Program-made: the position numbers and the translations under genes
From: Acinetobacter venetianus RAG-1 = CIP 110063
GTDB lineage: Bacteria; Pseudomonadota; Gammaproteobacteria; Pseudomonadales; Moraxellaceae
NCBI RefSeq assembly: GCF_000368585.1
Contig: NZ_KB849556.1
Coordinates: forward strand, 79,576 to 143,575
Reading direction: 5' to 3'
Length of the DNA stretch: 64,000 nucleotides
Part shown: positions 50,340-59,730 of the stretch, piece after piece
How positions within the stretch are numbered: the stretch's first letter is position 1
How the letters are laid out: each line of letters opens with the position of its first letter
Notes under the pieces: generated by a model
Told to the model about the DNA's origin: nothing
Database searches by the model: none
What the model saw: the letters and a program-made list of their open reading frames with translations, nothing else

Positions 50340-51203
50340 ATGAAAAAACAATTATTGATTAGTTTAAGTCTTTTAAGCTTAGTTGCTTGTAGCGATGAAA
50401 ATGATGATATCTATGGAACTGTTGATCCAAAGAATAAAGCCTTTTATAGTTATGATATTGCGACGGCAAACACCTCAAATAAACTCACTAAAAAATCATA
50501 TCAAGTTGATAAAAATAATGATCTTTTAATTAGTTATACAGAAACACCGAAGTTACAGACTGAAGCACTGCGTAATTTTATAACCAACAATGGAATATCA
50601 ACGATATTTCCACCACAGAATACAAATGCTGCTTATATTGTGGGTCGTAAAGCAATATTTAGTGATACTGTGTTGGAATATGAACCTAGTAATTTAGAGC
50701 AAAGAACAAGTTTTAAATTGACCTATCAACTAAAGAAAATTGATTTATCTGGTTTAGATGTTTCTAACTATGTGAGTTACTTTTTAACTCAAGCATCAGC
50801 TTCATCTTTGATTAGTGATGCAACCTTACAAATTATTCAGGCCTTGTTATTATCGACTCAAGATAAGTTCCCATCAGGTGCAACGTGTTGGCAAAAACAA
50901 GTTCAGTTGAGTACTCAAGATTATATTGAATCTTATCCAACTCAAAATCTGTCGCATGTCAGTACCAATAGTAATATTCAAAATCAAGGAATTTGGCAAA
51001 ATGCCGCGTGGACAGCATTTCAACCGAATACTGAGATGAATTTAGCTGATACCCGAATTCGCCATCAATCTCGGGAGTATTGGGGTTTTTATCACAATAC
51101 AAGAGAAGTGAATGCTGTATCACCAGCAAATGAACTGGCATGTGATTTCTTTAATGAATCGGCCTTCAAGAGTGTTGATAGAGTGTTAAGTAAAGTTCTT
51201 TGA
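50340..51203 (+). CDS. Unrecognised lipoprotein
   Basis: 287 residues with a short signal peptide and lipobox LVAC (Cys17), followed by Ser-Asp, which in E. coli rules favours outer or inner membrane ambiguously. The mature protein is Ser/Thr/Asn-rich with two further Cys residues (TCWQ, LACDF). No recognised domain. A/T-rich coding sequence with no close partner. Confidence 0.7.
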   Translation: MKKQLLISLSLLSLVACSDENDDIYGTVDPKNKAFYSYDIATANTSNKLTKKSYQVDKNNDLLISYTETPKLQTEALRNFITNNGISTIFPPQNTNAAYIVGRKAIFSDTVLEYEPSNLEQRTSFKLTYQLKKIDLSGLDVSNYVSYFLTQASASSLISDATLQIIQALLLSTQDKFPSGATCWQKQVQLSTQDYIESYPTQNLSHVSTNSNIQNQGIWQNAAWTAFQPNTEMNLADTRIRHQSREYWGFYHNTREVNAVSPANELACDFFNESAFKSVDRVLSKVL

Positions 51204-51311
51204 TTTGACCATGTCTTGAGTGATTCAATCGATGGATTTCAACTCAATTGACTTGAAATTCATCTATTCAGGCTACATCATCAAAAGCATTACTGATAAT
51301 GAAAGTCTGCT

Positions 51312-53111
51312 GTGAACTCAAACGCTCGTGAACACATTGAAAAAATACTTGCTCATATGACCCAATTGCCCGGCGTTTATAAAATGCTAGGCAAGGATGG
51401 CGAGCTATTGTATGTTGGCAAGGCAAAAAATTTAAAAAATCGTGTTTCGAGCTATTTTGTAAAAACCATTGAGCACCCTAAAACACAAGCATTGGTTGCT
51501 CGAATTTATGATATTGAATCGCTGGTGGTTCGTTCTGAAACCGAAGCCTTATTACTTGAACAAAACCTAATTAAACTACATCGCCCGCCGTATAACATTA
51601 TGTTGCGGGATGATAAGTCCTATGTATATATCTTTGTCTCAGCCGATAAACCTTTTCCACGAATTGCCAGTGGACGTGGTAAGGGCAAACATCAAATTGG
51701 TAAGTTCTTTGGTCCTTATCCAAGTGCATATAGTGCAAGAGATACCTTGCTGGTTTTACAAAAGCTATTTAATGTCAGACAGTGTGAAAATAGCTATTTC
51801 TCACAACGAAAACGACCATGTCTTCAGTATCAAATCAAACGTTGTACTGCCCCTTGTGTTGGGTTGATTAGTCCTGAAGAGTACAAAGAGGATGTCGATA
51901 ACTCAATCCGCTTTCTGCAAGGTGATACAAAAGAGTTGAATCAAGAATTGATTGGGAAAATGGAGCAGGCTGCCGCAGAGCTAGAATTTGAGAAAGCCGT
52001 TTTTTATCGTGATCGTCTCGCATTGTTACGCGAGGTACAGGCACAGCAAGCTGTATTTAAAATTAAAGGTGAAGCCGATATTTTAGCAATCGCTTATCAG
52101 GCTGGCGTGACTTGCGTGCAAATTATGTATGTCCGTAATGGGCGGATGTTAGGCGGTAAGAGCTATTTTCCAGATATGTTGGGTGATGATTTAGGACAGA
52201 TGTTAAGCGACTTTATTGCAAATTTTTATTTTCAGGTTGCAGATGAAGTTCCGACTGAGTTGATTGTGAATGTTGAAGTGCCTGATCGAGTCCAATTAGA
52301 AGAAGCACTACAACAAACCTTTAATAAAAAAGTCCAAATTAAGCATAAAGTGCGTGAGACTCGAGCTGAGTGGCAAGAGCTAGCGCAAATGAATGTTCAG
52401 CATGCAATCAAAGGCAAACTTAGTAATCACTTAGAGTTAAATGAGCGTTTTCATCAGCTTGAGCAAGTGGTTGGAAGACCGATTGATCGAATCGAGTGTT
52501 TTGATATTAGCCATACTATGGGTGAAGCACCAATAGCTTCCTGTGTTGTATTCGATCAGGGTGGAGCACGAAAACGCGATTATCGCCAATTTGCCATTCA
52601 AGATATTACAGGTGGTGATGACTATGCCGCGATGCGTCAAGCATTGATCCGTCGATATAAGAAGAATATGTTGCCTGACTTGCTTCTGATTGATGGCGGT
52701 AAAGGGCAATTGCATATGGCAATGGATGTGATGCAAGAGCTTGAGTTAGATGCATTTATGATTGGCGTGTCAAAAGGTGAAGGGCGAAAACCCGGCTTAG
52801 AGACGCTTCATTTTACCGATGGCACTAAAATTCAATTGTCTGAAGATCACAAAGCATTGCATTTGATTCAGCAGGTTCGAGATGAGGCGCACCGTTTTGC
52901 AATCACGAAACACCGCGCGAAGCGCGATAAACGTCGCAGTAGTTCCGTATTAGAGGCGATTCCTGGACTGGGTCCAAAACGCCGCCGAGATTTACTGACA
53001 CATTTTGGTGGCATTCAAGGTGTATTAAAAGCATCTGAAAAAGAACTGATGTTGGTGCCGGGTTTAGGTGAAGTCATGGCTAGGACAATTTATAAAATTT
53101 TGCATGAATAA
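51312..53111 (+). CDS. uvrC: UvrABC system protein C
   Basis: Nucleotide-excision-repair nuclease that cuts on both sides of a lesion. The GIY-YIG N-terminal nuclease is visible in [21 protein letters not shown] Cys-rich segment follows ([15 protein letters not shown]), then the UVR motif ([18 protein letters not shown]), the RNase H-like 5' nuclease ([21 protein letters not shown]) and C-terminal helix-hairpin-helix repeats ([13 protein letters not shown]). 599 residues. Starts with GTG. Confidence 0.98.
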   Translation: MNSNAREHIEKILAHMTQLPGVYKMLGKDGELLYVGKAKNLKNRVSSYFVKTIEHPKTQALVARIYDIESLVVRSETEALLLEQNLIKLHRPPYNIMLRDDKSYVYIFVSADKPFPRIASGRGKGKHQIGKFFGPYPSAYSARDTLLVLQKLFNVRQCENSYFSQRKRPCLQYQIKRCTAPCVGLISPEEYKEDVDNSIRFLQGDTKELNQELIGKMEQAAAELEFEKAVFYRDRLALLREVQAQQAVFKIKGEADILAIAYQAGVTCVQIMYVRNGRMLGGKSYFPDMLGDDLGQMLSDFIANFYFQVADEVPTELIVNVEVPDRVQLEEALQQTFNKKVQIKHKVRETRAEWQELAQMNVQHAIKGKLSNHLELNERFHQLEQVVGRPIDRIECFDISHTMGEAPIASCVVFDQGGARKRDYRQFAIQDITGGDDYAAMRQALIRRYKKNMLPDLLLIDGGKGQLHMAMDVMQELELDAFMIGVSKGEGRKPGLETLHFTDGTKIQLSEDHKALHLIQQVRDEAHRFAITKHRAKRDKRRSSSVLEAIPGLGPKRRRDLLTHFGGIQGVLKASEKELMLVPGLGEVMARTIYKILHE

Positions 53112-53171
53112 TTTGACCGATTGACCAAATTATTCACTGACTGATAAGTTAATGACCATTCACAAATCAAC

Positions 53172-53198
53172 CAAAACATTCAAAGATAGGATGTTTTG
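53172..53198 (+). promoter_or_regulatory. 8-bp hairpin upstream of the TesB-like gene
   Basis: CAAAACAT / ATGTTTTG with an 11-nt loop ends 17 bp before the start codon. It could be an operator or a weak terminator of uvrC. Confidence 0.4.
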
Positions 53199-53215
53199 AC
53201 GGTTAAGGAAAAACA

Positions 53216-54013
53216 ATGTCATTGCTTTCTCTCTATCAACAAATTGAACAACAAGAATGGATTGATATCCCCGCGGGATGGCTACAGGGGCGTACTATTT
53301 TTGGTGGCTTAGTTGCAGGGCTATTGGTCCAAAAAGCAATTTGTGCAGTGAACGATCCTAAAAAGCAGTTATTGAGCTGTAATGTCACTTTTGTTGGGCC
53401 TGTACAGCATGGGCAAGCGAAATTGACAGCCGAAATTCTTCGAGAAGGTAAATCTGTTACCAGCTTAGAAGTTCGATTATGGCAAGACGATGAGGTGCAA
53501 AGTATTTTAGTTGCGAGCTTTGGTCTCCGTCGAGAATCTCGCATTATTGTCAATCATCAGCCACAAGTTCCAGATTATCCATTGCCAGATCAGCTCGAAA
53601 AAATGGTCTATCTAGAAGGATTAATGCCTGAATGCTTACAACAGTTTGAATTGTGTTGGGCGGAAGGAAGCTATCCGATGGCAGGGAGTAAAGTTCCAGA
53701 CTTCGGTGGTTGGAGCCGTTTTTCACCTCTGCAACATTCAAACCGTGAAATGTATTTGGCTGATTTATTTGGATTGATGGACGTATGGCCACCGGGCGTC
53801 TTGCCGATGTTTAAAACGCCTGCACCTGCAAGTTCTTTAACATGGCATATTACTTATCTTGATCCGATTGCGAATCAAATCCAAGATTGGTTCAAATACA
53901 AAGTCGTGACACAAGTTGCTGAGCATGGTTATTCAACTGAGTATGCCTATGTCTGGGATAGTCAAAACCGTTTAATTGCGGTGCTCCGACAGACAGTTGC
54001 TGTCTTTGCCTAG
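53216..54013 (+). CDS. TesB-like acyl-CoA thioesterase family protein
   Basis: 265-residue double-hotdog thioesterase. The first hotdog has GRTIFGGLVAGLL and the NVTFVGPVQHGQAKL strand. The second has DLFGLMDVWPPG with the Asp of the catalytic triad region, and LTWHITYLD. RBS TAAGGA lies upstream. Likely hydrolyses medium or long-chain acyl-CoA, unproven. Confidence 0.85.
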   Translation: MSLLSLYQQIEQQEWIDIPAGWLQGRTIFGGLVAGLLVQKAICAVNDPKKQLLSCNVTFVGPVQHGQAKLTAEILREGKSVTSLEVRLWQDDEVQSILVASFGLRRESRIIVNHQPQVPDYPLPDQLEKMVYLEGLMPECLQQFELCWAEGSYPMAGSKVPDFGGWSRFSPLQHSNREMYLADLFGLMDVWPPGVLPMFKTPAPASSLTWHITYLDPIANQIQDWFKYKVVTQVAEHGYSTEYAYVWDSQNRLIAVLRQTVAVFA

Positions 54014-54118
54014 TCGACACTGCGCAGCATTTCGTATAAAGTTGCTTACAGTTGGATACAATCTCGGCACATCCTTTGTGCGACATGCATATTTGATGCG
54101 AACAACATGGCGGTGTTT

Positions 54119-54706
54119 ATGAGCACAGGGCGAATCCTGAACATTCCGAATATTTTGACTTTGGCGCGCATTGCCCTTATTCCTGTTTTTTTGGTGATTG
54201 CCTATTGGCCACCAGCGATTGGAATTGCTGAGCATCATGGGGGAATGATGCGGCATATGGTGCTGACAGCCATTTTTGTGCTTGCAGCAGTGACAGATTG
54301 GTTTGATGGTTATCTCGCAAGAACCCTTAATCAGACATCTGCTTTTGGGCGTTTTCTAGATCCAGTTGCTGATAAGTTAATGGTCGCAGCGGCGTTAATT
54401 GTACTGGTGCAATGGCAACCTACCATTTCGATGGCATTTGCTGCAATCGTGATTATTTCTCGTGAAATTACTGTATCGGCTTTACGTGAGTGGATGGCAG
54501 AGCTTGGTGCGCGTACCAGTGTTGCGGTATCAACCGTGGGGAAATACAAAACAGCATTTCAAATGATTGCAATTAGTGTGTTTTTACTTAATTGGAAGCC
54601 ATTGGAAATGTGGGCTTATGCTTTATTGTACGCCGCAGTAATTTTGACTCTGTGGTCGATGTTCATTTATATGAAAGCAGCATGGCCGTATTTGAAACAA
54701 CCGTAA
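54119..54706 (+). CDS. pgsA: CDP-diacylglycerol–glycerol-3-phosphate 3-phosphatidyltransferase
   Basis: First step of phosphatidylglycerol synthesis. The CDP-alcohol phosphotransferase signature DG-x2-AR-x8-G-x3-D-x3-D is exact: DGYLARTLNQTSAFGRFLDP followed by VAD. The protein has four to six membrane helices and starts with N-terminal ILNIPNILTLARI, typical of PgsA. The ATG at 54119 has GGCGGT upstream; an in-frame ATG at 54107 has no RBS. The uvrC-pgsA proximity is also seen in other gammaproteobacteria. Confidence 0.95.
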   Translation: MSTGRILNIPNILTLARIALIPVFLVIAYWPPAIGIAEHHGGMMRHMVLTAIFVLAAVTDWFDGYLARTLNQTSAFGRFLDPVADKLMVAAALIVLVQWQPTISMAFAAIVIISREITVSALREWMAELGARTSVAVSTVGKYKTAFQMIAISVFLLNWKPLEMWAYALLYAAVILTLWSMFIYMKAAWPYLKQP

Positions 54707-54822
54707 ATGTTGTACTCGATATACTTTAATTAGAAACTTAAAATATTAATAAAATCATAGCATTCACTTGGTCTGATTTGATCATGTGAATGCTAAAAAT
54801 GATGAATCAGGAAAATAAATTA

Positions 54823-55983
54823 ATGTCATCTCTACTTTATTTATCTAATCAAGCATTATATCAACTGCAAAATCAGCAATCACAAAGTATTGATTGTCAT
54901 GCGGTGAGCCAATATAAGAAAAATTTGCAAGAAATTAAGCAACGTAAACAATGGAAAACCACAGGTACAGGTGCGCAATTCATGGGCTTGCGCAATTATG
55001 ATGATCCTGATGAGCTAGCGCATATTTTTCCTGTAGATGCGGTGTTAACGAATGAACAGCAGATAATTTACGCAGCTCGATTGCAGGATGGCTGTGCGAT
55101 TTATATCAAGTCATTAGCAGCCCTAGAACAACCTGAATCTTTGGTACTGCGTAATAATGAGTTTATTGTTCATCATCTTGATTATGATACGCAGAATCAA
55201 CGCTTAATTTTATCTGCGAGCAAGGGTTATGCTTTTGAGCGTCATTTATGCGTTCTGGGTTTAGATTCAAGCCGTATTCAATATATTACCGAGGGGGATT
55301 GTCAGGATGAGCATCCATGTTTTGATCCTGAAAATCCCAATGTTGTTTATTACGATAGCTGTGGTTTTGCCTATGATCATCAGGGTAATGTAAGTATTGG
55401 CCCTAAAGAAATTTGTCGTTTGGATTTGAAAACAGGGGAACTTGAAACAATCGCAAGTGACCCACGTTATGATTTTTATAAACCAAAGGTGGGCAAAAAT
55501 GGGCAGTTATATTATTTGAAACGACCATATCAAGGTCAAAATTATAGTGGTAGCTCTATAAAAGATATTTTGATGGCGCCGTTTAAAATTTTACGTGCTA
55601 TTTTTGGCTGGTTAGATTTTTTCACACAACGCTATACTGGTGAGTCTTTAAAATCGACCTCAGGTGCCAACCCTGCTAAAGCAAGACAAAAATCTGAAGA
55701 AGAATTATTTGTCGAAGGTAATCTAATCAAAGCACAGAAGACACTACAGCAAAATCAAAATGCAGGGGAAAAGTTTGCAGGAGTGATTCCACGTAATTGG
55801 GAATTAGTTCAGCAATCTGCATCAGGTGAGCAAAAGGTTTTGAAGAAAGGGGTACTCAGTTATGCGCTTGGTGCTGATGATTCAGTGTATTACTCCAATG
55901 GAAAGTACCTAGTGTCAATCAATGCTGATCAAACTGAACAGATGTTAGTTGAAGCTAAATTGATTCATAAAATCATGTGCTAA
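54823..55983 (+). CDS. Unrecognised protein, possible beta-propeller
   Basis: 386 residues without a signal peptide. The first two thirds have repeated strand pairs with small-residue turns resembling TolB/WD-like blades (ILSASKGYAFERHLCVLGLD, GNVSIGPKEICRLDLKTGEL). A hydrophobic or amphipathic patch (KDILMAPFKILRAIFGWLDF, ~residues 244-263) interrupts the fold and could be membrane-associated. ATG 54823 has AGGAAA 8 nt upstream. Followed by a clear terminator. No family assigned. Confidence 0.7.
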   Translation: MSSLLYLSNQALYQLQNQQSQSIDCHAVSQYKKNLQEIKQRKQWKTTGTGAQFMGLRNYDDPDELAHIFPVDAVLTNEQQIIYAARLQDGCAIYIKSLAALEQPESLVLRNNEFIVHHLDYDTQNQRLILSASKGYAFERHLCVLGLDSSRIQYITEGDCQDEHPCFDPENPNVVYYDSCGFAYDHQGNVSIGPKEICRLDLKTGELETIASDPRYDFYKPKVGKNGQLYYLKRPYQGQNYSGSSIKDILMAPFKILRAIFGWLDFFTQRYTGESLKSTSGANPAKARQKSEEELFVEGNLIKAQKTLQQNQNAGEKFAGVIPRNWELVQQSASGEQKVLKKGVLSYALGADDSVYYSNGKYLVSINADQTEQMLVEAKLIHKIMC

Positions 55984-56002
55984 ATATTAACTATGATCTT
56001 GA

Positions 56003-56030
56003 GGCCTTCTTTTTAGAAGGCTTTTTTATT
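56003..56030 (+). terminator. Rho-independent terminator
   Basis: GCCTTCT-TTTTT-AGAAGGC followed by TTTTTTATT, 20 bp after the preceding stop. Confidence 0.92.
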
Positions 56031-56130
56031 TTTAGATGGCAAGAAAAAAGCCCATAACAACGATGAGCTTAGTTCTCTGAGGAAAGTCATGCTCTTTTGG
56101 GAGAGTATGCTGAAGAACATAATCATAATA

Positions 56131-56187
56131 TGAGAATATGTTGATATTTACAACGGTGAAAAATGTAAATATTTTTTAATATTCTCA
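56131..56187. repeat. Nested inverted repeat downstream of iclR
   Basis: The outer arms TGAGAATAT (56131-56139) and ATATTCTCA (56179-56187) are perfect complements. The inner arms ATATTTAC (56144-56151) and GTAAATAT (56165-56172) are also perfect. No T-tract on the minus strand, so it is not a simple terminator of the IclR gene, which ends at 56191. Confidence 0.65.
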
Positions 56188-56190
56188 ATT

Positions 56191-56964
56191 CTAATTAATT
56201 TGGTTCTCAGAAAGTGTTGCAAACTTATGTTCAATTTGCGCTGCATTGCTTTGTAAAATTTCAATTAACTTTTGAATATTTAGAAAATCGAAACGGTTCT
56301 TAGAAGCGACCAAAGTGAGTGCAATCGGTGCTTCTTTGTTTGAGAAGCGAATTGGTACGGAGAGACCACAAACAAGAGGGTCAATCTCACCTTGTGATAA
56401 ATAGAAGCCTTGTTTTTTTATCTTCCGCATTTGTTGAGTGAACTCATCTAAATTATTGGCAAAGCCAACTTGAGCCAACTCTTGAGTGAACTGTTGGTAA
56501 TAAGCCTGTATCCGTTGTTTGGTGAGGTGTGCGATCACAATCTTAGGCGAAGCGCCCACATATACAGGACGTGGACAACCACGACCATAAGAGATCAGCT
56601 CAGCCTCTTTGAACGTCTCATGATGTAGGTCAATGCAGTAATCATGATTTAAATAAGTGAGTAAGCAACATAATTCTGTGCGCTCAACGATATCACGCAT
56701 AAAAGGGATGCTGATTTGTACCAGCGGATCAGTACTATGCGAAATATAGTCTAAAACTGCAATCTTAGACCCTAAAGTGTAATCACCAGAAGTTCCACTA
56801 ATACGCTTCAACATATCACTAGAAACAAGTTCTTTGAGATAACGATAGGCCGTTGGTTTGGATAGACCAAGCTCATCACAAATGATATCGACATTGATAA
56901 TCGGACGTGACACTGAAAAGAGATCCAGTACAGTGAGAATTTTACCAAAACTCGAAATTGCCAT
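56191..56964 (-). CDS. IclR-family transcriptional regulator
   Basis: 257 residues. The N-terminal winged helix-turn-helix (~residues 1-65) contains VDIICDELGLSKPTAYRYLKEL. The C-terminal IclR effector domain follows (YGRGCPRPVYVGASPKIVIAHL, and GLSVPIRFSN near the end). It is divergent from the aaeB-like operon 411 bp away, so that operon is its likely target. Aromatic acids are typical ligands of the family. Confidence 0.93.
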   Translation of the reverse strand: MAISSFGKILTVLDLFSVSRPIINVDIICDELGLSKPTAYRYLKELVSSDMLKRISGTSGDYTLGSKIAVLDYISHSTDPLVQISIPFMRDIVERTELCCLLTYLNHDYCIDLHHETFKEAELISYGRGCPRPVYVGASPKIVIAHLTKQRIQAYYQQFTQELAQVGFANNLDEFTQQMRKIKKQGFYLSQGEIDPLVCGLSVPIRFSNKEAPIALTLVASKNRFDFLNIQKLIEILQSNAAQIEHKFATLSENQIN

Positions 56965-57375
56965 GATGGGTTGTCTACTCCTAAAAAAACGTGAAACTCG
57001 AACTTTTATTGCTTTATAACAGAAAAGCAGAACAGCGTGTGTGGACTTTTAAAACTGATCATTTTTAATCAATAGATTTCGGTTGAAATTGAGAAAAAAG
57101 ATAAATTTTATAAGGTTTATTCTAGATTAAATTTAAGAATTATCAAATGGTGATAATTTATCTTGACTATTCTGCTTTGTTTTGAAAAAATCAACAACAC
57201 AATGTCTTATTTGGATAATTATTTTTAAGCAAATTGTCCAAACATTGTGTATCACTCCAAATAATTAGTTCTCTATCACGTTGATTTGAAGTCTTTCGAA
57301 TCAACAAGCGTGTTTGCATTTCATTATTTTGATAAGGAAATGTGCAAGAGGCTAATTCAGCATTGAGAATAGTTC
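56965..57375. other. iclR / aaeB divergent intergenic region
   Basis: 411 bp, A/T-rich, without a gene. It contains a perfect 8-bp palindrome (57138-57158) and should hold the promoters of both units. No clear -35/-10 pair is visible. Confidence 0.6.
57138..57158. promoter_or_regulatory. Candidate IclR operator
   Basis: AATTATCA-AATGG-TGATAATT, a perfect 8-bp inverted repeat with a 5-bp spacer, lies ~174 bp upstream of iclR and ~218 bp upstream of aaeB. Size and symmetry fit an IclR-family dimer site. Confidence 0.5.
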
Positions 57376-59469
57376 ATGATCCTTAAGCAGTTGTTGGCTT
57401 TTAGACCGAGCCAGCTCGACATCATTTTTGCGTGCAAAATTTTTGTGGCAGGTATGCTGGCGCTGTTTATTTCATTTGAACTTGATTTGATTAATCCAAT
57501 GTGGTCGATTGGAACAGTCATGATTATCGCAAGTCCATACTCAGGTATGGTGTCTTCAAAATGTGTTTATCGCTTAGTAGGCACAGTTGCGGGCGCGATC
57601 ATTGCTTTATTATTGACACCTCATTTTATTAATACGCCGTGGTTATTCACGATCATTTTATCTTTATGGGTAGGATTTGCCTTATACGTGTCCCTATTAG
57701 ACCGTACCCCTCGCAGTTATGTGTTCATGCTGGCGGGCTATTCAACGGCAATGATTGTCTATAACGCGATTACTTATATTGATACCTATAACATTTTTGA
57801 TATTGCGCTTGCTCGCGTACTCGAAATTTCAGTTGGTGTCATTTCCACAGCGGTTGTTTCTGCAACACTTTTCCCAGTGCATATTGGCACGATGATTAAA
57901 CAGCGTGTTAATAAAACACTGAATGATTTAGAAAGTACTTTTGAAAAGTTGATCACTGCGCAAGCGTCTTCAGAAAATTACACGCAAATTTTGTCTGTAA
58001 TTACTCGAGATGCATCAGATATTCATGCACTAGCAGTACATTTGAATTATGAAAAAGGTGAGCTTAAAGGCATGACCAAGCCGTTGCAGGAAATGCTGCA
58101 TCAGGTTTCGTTAGTGGTTGCAAATCTGGTGGCTTTGTCTCAACGAGTCAAACAGCTTGAGCAAATGCAGTTGATGAATTTAATGCCGCATCTCAATCTG
58201 ATTCGACAACATACCTTGGCCTTCCTCAAGCAGGATAGAACATTAACACCAAATGACTTACTGACACTGCCAGTAGATTTTGAACATGATTTTTCTGAAC
58301 TTATGAATTTAGCAACACCTGAGCAACAAATCGTGTTGGGTGCGTTAAAAATGGATGTGCGTCATTTCATTAGCAACACTTTAGCTGTGAAATTGTTATG
58401 GCAACAGATTCAACAAGGTAAAAAAGAAATTCCTGCTGAAATCACCGCAATTACCACTAAATATCCAAGTTTGCATCGTGATCATGGTATTGCGATTCGT
58501 GGTGGGATTAGTGCGGTATTGATTACTTTTATTGTGACTGGGGCGTGGATTTTATCTGGCTGGAAGGCTGGTTTTATGATGGCGCAAATGGGCGCGATCA
58601 CGGCTTGTATTTTGACAGCATTGGATAATCCTGTACCTGTACTGCGTATTTTTATTTGGGGCAGTATTGTTTCTGTTGGTCTGGTGTTTTTATACGCTTT
58701 TGGAATATTTCCGCATATTACCCACTTTTGGCAATTGGCGTTGGTTTTATTTCCAGTGTTTCTTGTTGCAGTCAGTATGATGGCAAATCAGATGTTAATG
58801 CCTGTTGGGATGGTGCTTGGAATTAACACCATGATGGGGTTGAATCTCCACAATAAATACACGATGGATGCGGTGTCCTATTTAGATAGTTCATTCGCCA
58901 TGATCCTAGGTGTGTTGGTTTCGTTAATTGTGATTGATTTGGTTCGTGCGGTTTCTCCAGATGCCAGCGCAACACGCATTTTGGCTCTGCATTATCAAGC
59001 GATGCGACAAGCGCTGCACATGCCTTATGGTAGTGACTTTAAAATTCATCTACGCAGTATGTTAGATCGGGTTGGTGTACTGAATACCAAGATGGTACAG
59101 GATTCTGAAATTAAGGCTGCAATTCAAAATGCATTGATCGAAAGTAGCTCAATCGTTGATTTGGTTCGCTTACAAGAGATTAGTCAAAAGTTACCGCAAC
59201 TTGTGGAGTTGCAGCATGAAGTGACCGTTTTACAAAACCAGCTTGCTGCGTATTTCCACTCACAAGAAAAGCAAATATCAAGTTGGCATTTTCCTGTGCA
59301 AATTGTAAAGCAAGTGAATCAATTACAGCAGGTCGCTCAGCAGATCGAAGATGATGAGCTCCGTCAAAGATTACTGATTTCTTTAAATAATATTTGTAAA
59401 AGTATTGGGCATGTTTCTGCTGAAGATATGCACGCAGAAACGTCTGGTTTAGGTGTGTCTCATGGGTGA
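57376..59469 (+). CDS. AaeB-like FUSC-family aromatic acid efflux transporter
   Basis: 697-residue inner-membrane protein of the fusaric acid resistance (FUSC/AaeB) family. Two blocks of about five or six membrane helices (~residues 15-165 and ~370-525) are separated by and followed by cytoplasmic helical regions. SIGTVMIIASPYSGMVSSK near the start is the conserved FUSC segment. The stop overlaps the DUF1656 gene. Together with that gene and the HlyD-type protein it should export hydroxybenzoates or related compounds. Confidence 0.88.
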   Translation: MILKQLLAFRPSQLDIIFACKIFVAGMLALFISFELDLINPMWSIGTVMIIASPYSGMVSSKCVYRLVGTVAGAIIALLLTPHFINTPWLFTIILSLWVGFALYVSLLDRTPRSYVFMLAGYSTAMIVYNAITYIDTYNIFDIALARVLEISVGVISTAVVSATLFPVHIGTMIKQRVNKTLNDLESTFEKLITAQASSENYTQILSVITRDASDIHALAVHLNYEKGELKGMTKPLQEMLHQVSLVVANLVALSQRVKQLEQMQLMNLMPHLNLIRQHTLAFLKQDRTLTPNDLLTLPVDFEHDFSELMNLATPEQQIVLGALKMDVRHFISNTLAVKLLWQQIQQGKKEIPAEITAITTKYPSLHRDHGIAIRGGISAVLITFIVTGAWILSGWKAGFMMAQMGAITACILTALDNPVPVLRIFIWGSIVSVGLVFLYAFGIFPHITHFWQLALVLFPVFLVAVSMMANQMLMPVGMVLGINTMMGLNLHNKYTMDAVSYLDSSFAMILGVLVSLIVIDLVRAVSPDASATRILALHYQAMRQALHMPYGSDFKIHLRSMLDRVGVLNTKMVQDSEIKAAIQNALIESSSIVDLVRLQEISQKLPQLVELQHEVTVLQNQLAAYFHSQEKQISSWHFPVQIVKQVNQLQQVAQQIEDDELRQRLLISLNNICKSIGHVSAEDMHAETSGLGVSHG

Positions 59470-59668
59470 AATTAACGTTTATGGGATCTACTTCCCGATT
59501 CTGCTGGTACAGGCTGTGATTGCTTATGTACTGTTTAAACTTCTGACACCAGCAACAGATCGCCTAATTCAAAAAGGTTGGATCGCATTACCAAGTATTT
59601 TTAACTTATGTTTTTACTTGGGTCTCATGCTGTTGGTGCATTGGTTGTTTGTTTGGTTGTGGGTTTAA
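59462..59668 (+). CDS. DUF1656 (AaeX-like) small membrane protein
   Basis: 68 residues with two transmembrane helices. The conserved DUF1656 motif is GEINVYGIYFPILLVQAV. The ATG at 59462 overlaps the preceding stop by 8 bp and has AGGTG 6 nt upstream; an in-frame GTG lies 9 bp earlier. Position between the transporter and adaptor genes matches the aaeXAB-type cassettes. Confidence 0.88.
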   Translation: MGEINVYGIYFPILLVQAVIAYVLFKLLTPATDRLIQKGWIALPSIFNLCFYLGLMLLVHWLFVWLWV

Positions 59669-59730
59669 GGTCTGTTTAGACGCTGTTCCTGAAATTAATG
59701 ATTTAAAAATAAGTGGTAAAGGTGATGAAC

